The position numbers and the translations under genes were made by a program. A DNA stretch of 6,130 bases from Roseburia sp. (GTDB taxonomy: Bacteria > Bacillota > Clostridia > Lachnospirales > Lachnospiraceae), in contig JAGAIK010000023.1 in the NCBI GenBank assembly GCA_017626625.1, positions 1 to 6,130 on the forward strand, written 5' to 3'. The notes beneath the pieces are model-generated. The model ran no database searches, was not told where the DNA came from, and worked only from the letters and a program-made list of their open reading frames with translations. Position 1 is the first letter of the stretch. Every line of letters starts with the position of its first letter. Positions 4,758-6,130 of this stretch are shown here, one piece after another.

Positions 4758-6130
4758 ATGAAAGAGGAAAAGAAAGAGGGAAATTTCTGGTTTACTCTGG
4801 CAAGCTTTATTGTGGATAAGCGGAAAGCAATCGAGATTTTATTTGTGGTTGCCATTATTTACAGCATCGCTTCCGTGAATAAGGTGCAGGTAAACCAGGA
4901 CATTACGTCCTATCTTCCGGCGGAGAGTGAGACGCGGCGCGGTCTTACCATTATGGAAGATGAATTTGTTACTTACGGTACGGCGCGGGTAATGGTGGGA
5001 AATGTGACCTATGACCGGGCGGAAGAGATTAAGGAGCAGATTGAGGATGTACCCGGAGTGAAATCTGTGGTGTTTGACGACAGTGAGGATCACTACAGGG
5101 GAACCAATGCCCTCTATGATGTGACGGTGGAAGGCGAAGATGAGGATACCGTCAGTATCAGCGCCGTGAAGGAGATAAAAAATATCCTGAGTAAAGAAGA
5201 TGTTTATGTCTCCACCACCATCGGTCAGGTGGAGGAAAGTGCGGAAATGCTCAACGAGGAAATGAGCGTTATTCTGGTGCTTGCCGTGCTGGTCATTGTG
5301 GCAGTGCTTTTAATATCGACAAAGGCCTATATGGAAATTCCGGTGCTGCTGATTACCTTTGGTGTGGCGGCAATTTTGAATATGGGAACAAACTACTGGT
5401 TTGGCGAGATATCCTTTGTCACCAATTCCATTGCGGTGGTGCTGCAGCTTGCCCTTGCCATTGATTACGCCATTATCCTCTGCGACAGATATATGGAAGA
5501 GCATGAGACATTAGACCGGGTGGACGCAGTGAAGGTGGCGCTGTCGAAGGCGATCCCGGAAATCAGCGCTTCTTCCCTGACTACGGTTTCCGGTATGGTG
5601 GCGCTTATGCTTATGCAGTTTAAGCTGGGCTATGATATGGGTATCGTTCTGGTAAAAGCCATTTTATTAAGCCTGATTTCCGTCTTTTTCCTGATGCCGG
5701 GGGTTATCCTGATTTTCGGAAAGGGGATTGATAAGAGCCATCATAAATGTTATGTACCGGAGATTAGCTTTGTTGGAAAATTTGCGGCTAAGACAAAATA
5801 TATTATTCCTCCGGTATTTCTGGTGGTGGTCATTGCCGCATTTTTCTTATCCAGTAATTGTCAGTATGCCTTTGACACCAATTCGGTGGAAAGTGCGAAA
5901 AAAAGCGATTCCAAAATTGCCACGGAGAAGGTGGAGGAGGTGTTCGGTGCCAGCAATCAGTTAGTGGTCATTGTGCCCCAGGGAAGCTATGAGAAAGAGA
6001 AAAAGCTGCTGCAGAAGTTAGAGAGCCTCGACTATGTGACATCGGCATTGGGGCTTGCCAATCAGGAAATCAATGACGATTATACATTGACGGATAAGCT
6101 TAACCCAAGGCAATTTTCCGAGCTGACGGA
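4758..6130 (+). CDS. MMPL/RND-superfamily membrane transporter, C-terminus cut off by window edge
   Basis: This is a multi-helix membrane exporter, probably driven by proton flow. I translated 457 complete codons from ATG at 4758 with no stop; related Firmicutes proteins are around 700 residues or more, so a large part is missing. A charged cytoplasmic start (MKEEKKEGNF) leads to a first helix at about 25-42, then an extracytoplasmic domain (about 43-168) containing QDITSYLPAESETRRG. Helices follow at about 170-187, 193-210, 219-241, 269-288 and 293-320. Fourth-helix Asp236-Tyr237 in LALAIDYAIILCDRY corresponds to the conserved DY pair of MMPL proteins thought to carry protons. A second half begins with a helix at about 347-366 and another outer loop (DTNSVESAKKSDS). 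The ribosome binding site is weak (GGGGA at 4747-4751, six bases upstream); an in-frame GTG at 4737 has none, so ATG is preferred. It is probably controlled by the divergent, now broken, tetR. Substrate unknown: lipids, drugs or other hydrophobic compounds. Confidence 0.93.
   Translation, partial: MKEEKKEGNFWFTLASFIVDKRKAIEILFVVAIIYSIASVNKVQVNQDITSYLPAESETRRGLTIMEDEFVTYGTARVMVGNVTYDRAEEIKEQIEDVPGVKSVVFDDSEDHYRGTNALYDVTVEGEDEDTVSISAVKEIKNILSKEDVYVSTTIGQVEESAEMLNEEMSVILVLAVLVIVAVLLISTKAYMEIPVLLITFGVAAILNMGTNYWFGEISFVTNSIAVVLQLALAIDYAIILCDRYMEEHETLDRVDAVKVALSKAIPEISASSLTTVSGMVALMLMQFKLGYDMGIVLVKAILLSLISVFFLMPGVILIFGKGIDKSHHKCYVPEISFVGKFAAKTKYIIPPVFLVVVIAAFFLSSNCQYAFDTNSVESAKKSDSKIATEKVEEVFGASNQLVVIVPQGSYEKEKKLLQKLESLDYVTSALGLANQEINDDYTLTDKLNPRQFSELT

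Noticed and set aside
4538..5093. Minus-strand open frames under the start of the MMPL gene (4538-4855 and 4839-5093)
   Set aside because: Both overlap the well-supported MMPL coding sequence or its promoter region. Their translations show no recognisable domain and they lack good ribosome binding sites.

Overview
The window looks like chromosomal DNA from a Gram-positive, low-to-moderate-GC member of the Firmicutes, most likely a gut Clostridia/Lachnospiraceae-type bacterium. That placement is an inference from strong AGGAGG-type ribosome binding sites, the codon and protein style, and the mix of families. I did no database comparison. I see no rRNA, tRNA, CRISPR array, insertion sequence, integrase or phage gene. 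The content is two regulator-plus-transporter modules placed next to each other.

Module 1 (1-3947) is a divergent pair of operons. On the minus strand are an ABC ATPase (1034-1975) and, 9 bases downstream, an ABC-2 type permease that runs off the left edge (1-1024). On the plus strand are a membrane-bound HisKA_3/DesK-LiaS-type histidine kinase (2185-3330) and a NarL/FixJ-type response regulator (3327-3947), joined by an ATGA start/stop overlap. The 209-base region between the operons holds a candidate promoter for each side and a perfect 7-2-7 inverted repeat, TGTGACA-GA-TGTCACA (2090-2105). This is a good candidate operator for the response regulator or for a CRP/FNR-family protein. The likely reading is that the kinase senses a membrane or envelope signal, the regulator binds the shared region, and the ABC exporter (plus possibly the kinase operon itself) is switched on.

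Module 2 (3954-6130) is a TetR-family regulator on the minus strand, divergent from an MMPL/RND-type membrane transporter on the plus strand (4758 to beyond the right edge). The tetR frame is broken by one in-frame amber codon at 4452-4454, early in the DNA-binding domain. The rest of the frame is intact and well conserved in appearance, so this is a recent nonsense mutation, a sequencing error or, less likely, a suppressed codon. The 228-base intergenic region has two candidate plus-strand promoters. A long imperfect inverted repeat (4641-4676) overlaps the expected start of the first and the -35 box of the second, where a TetR-type repressor would be expected to bind. If the amber codon is real, the transporter may be expressed constitutively.

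The two modules converge: the response regulator and tetR stop codons are only 6 bases apart, and no terminator is visible between them. The region is otherwise ordinary efflux and sensing biology, and I do not see an undescribed system here. The most useful leads are the broken tetR, the two inverted repeats, and the compact divergent control regions.
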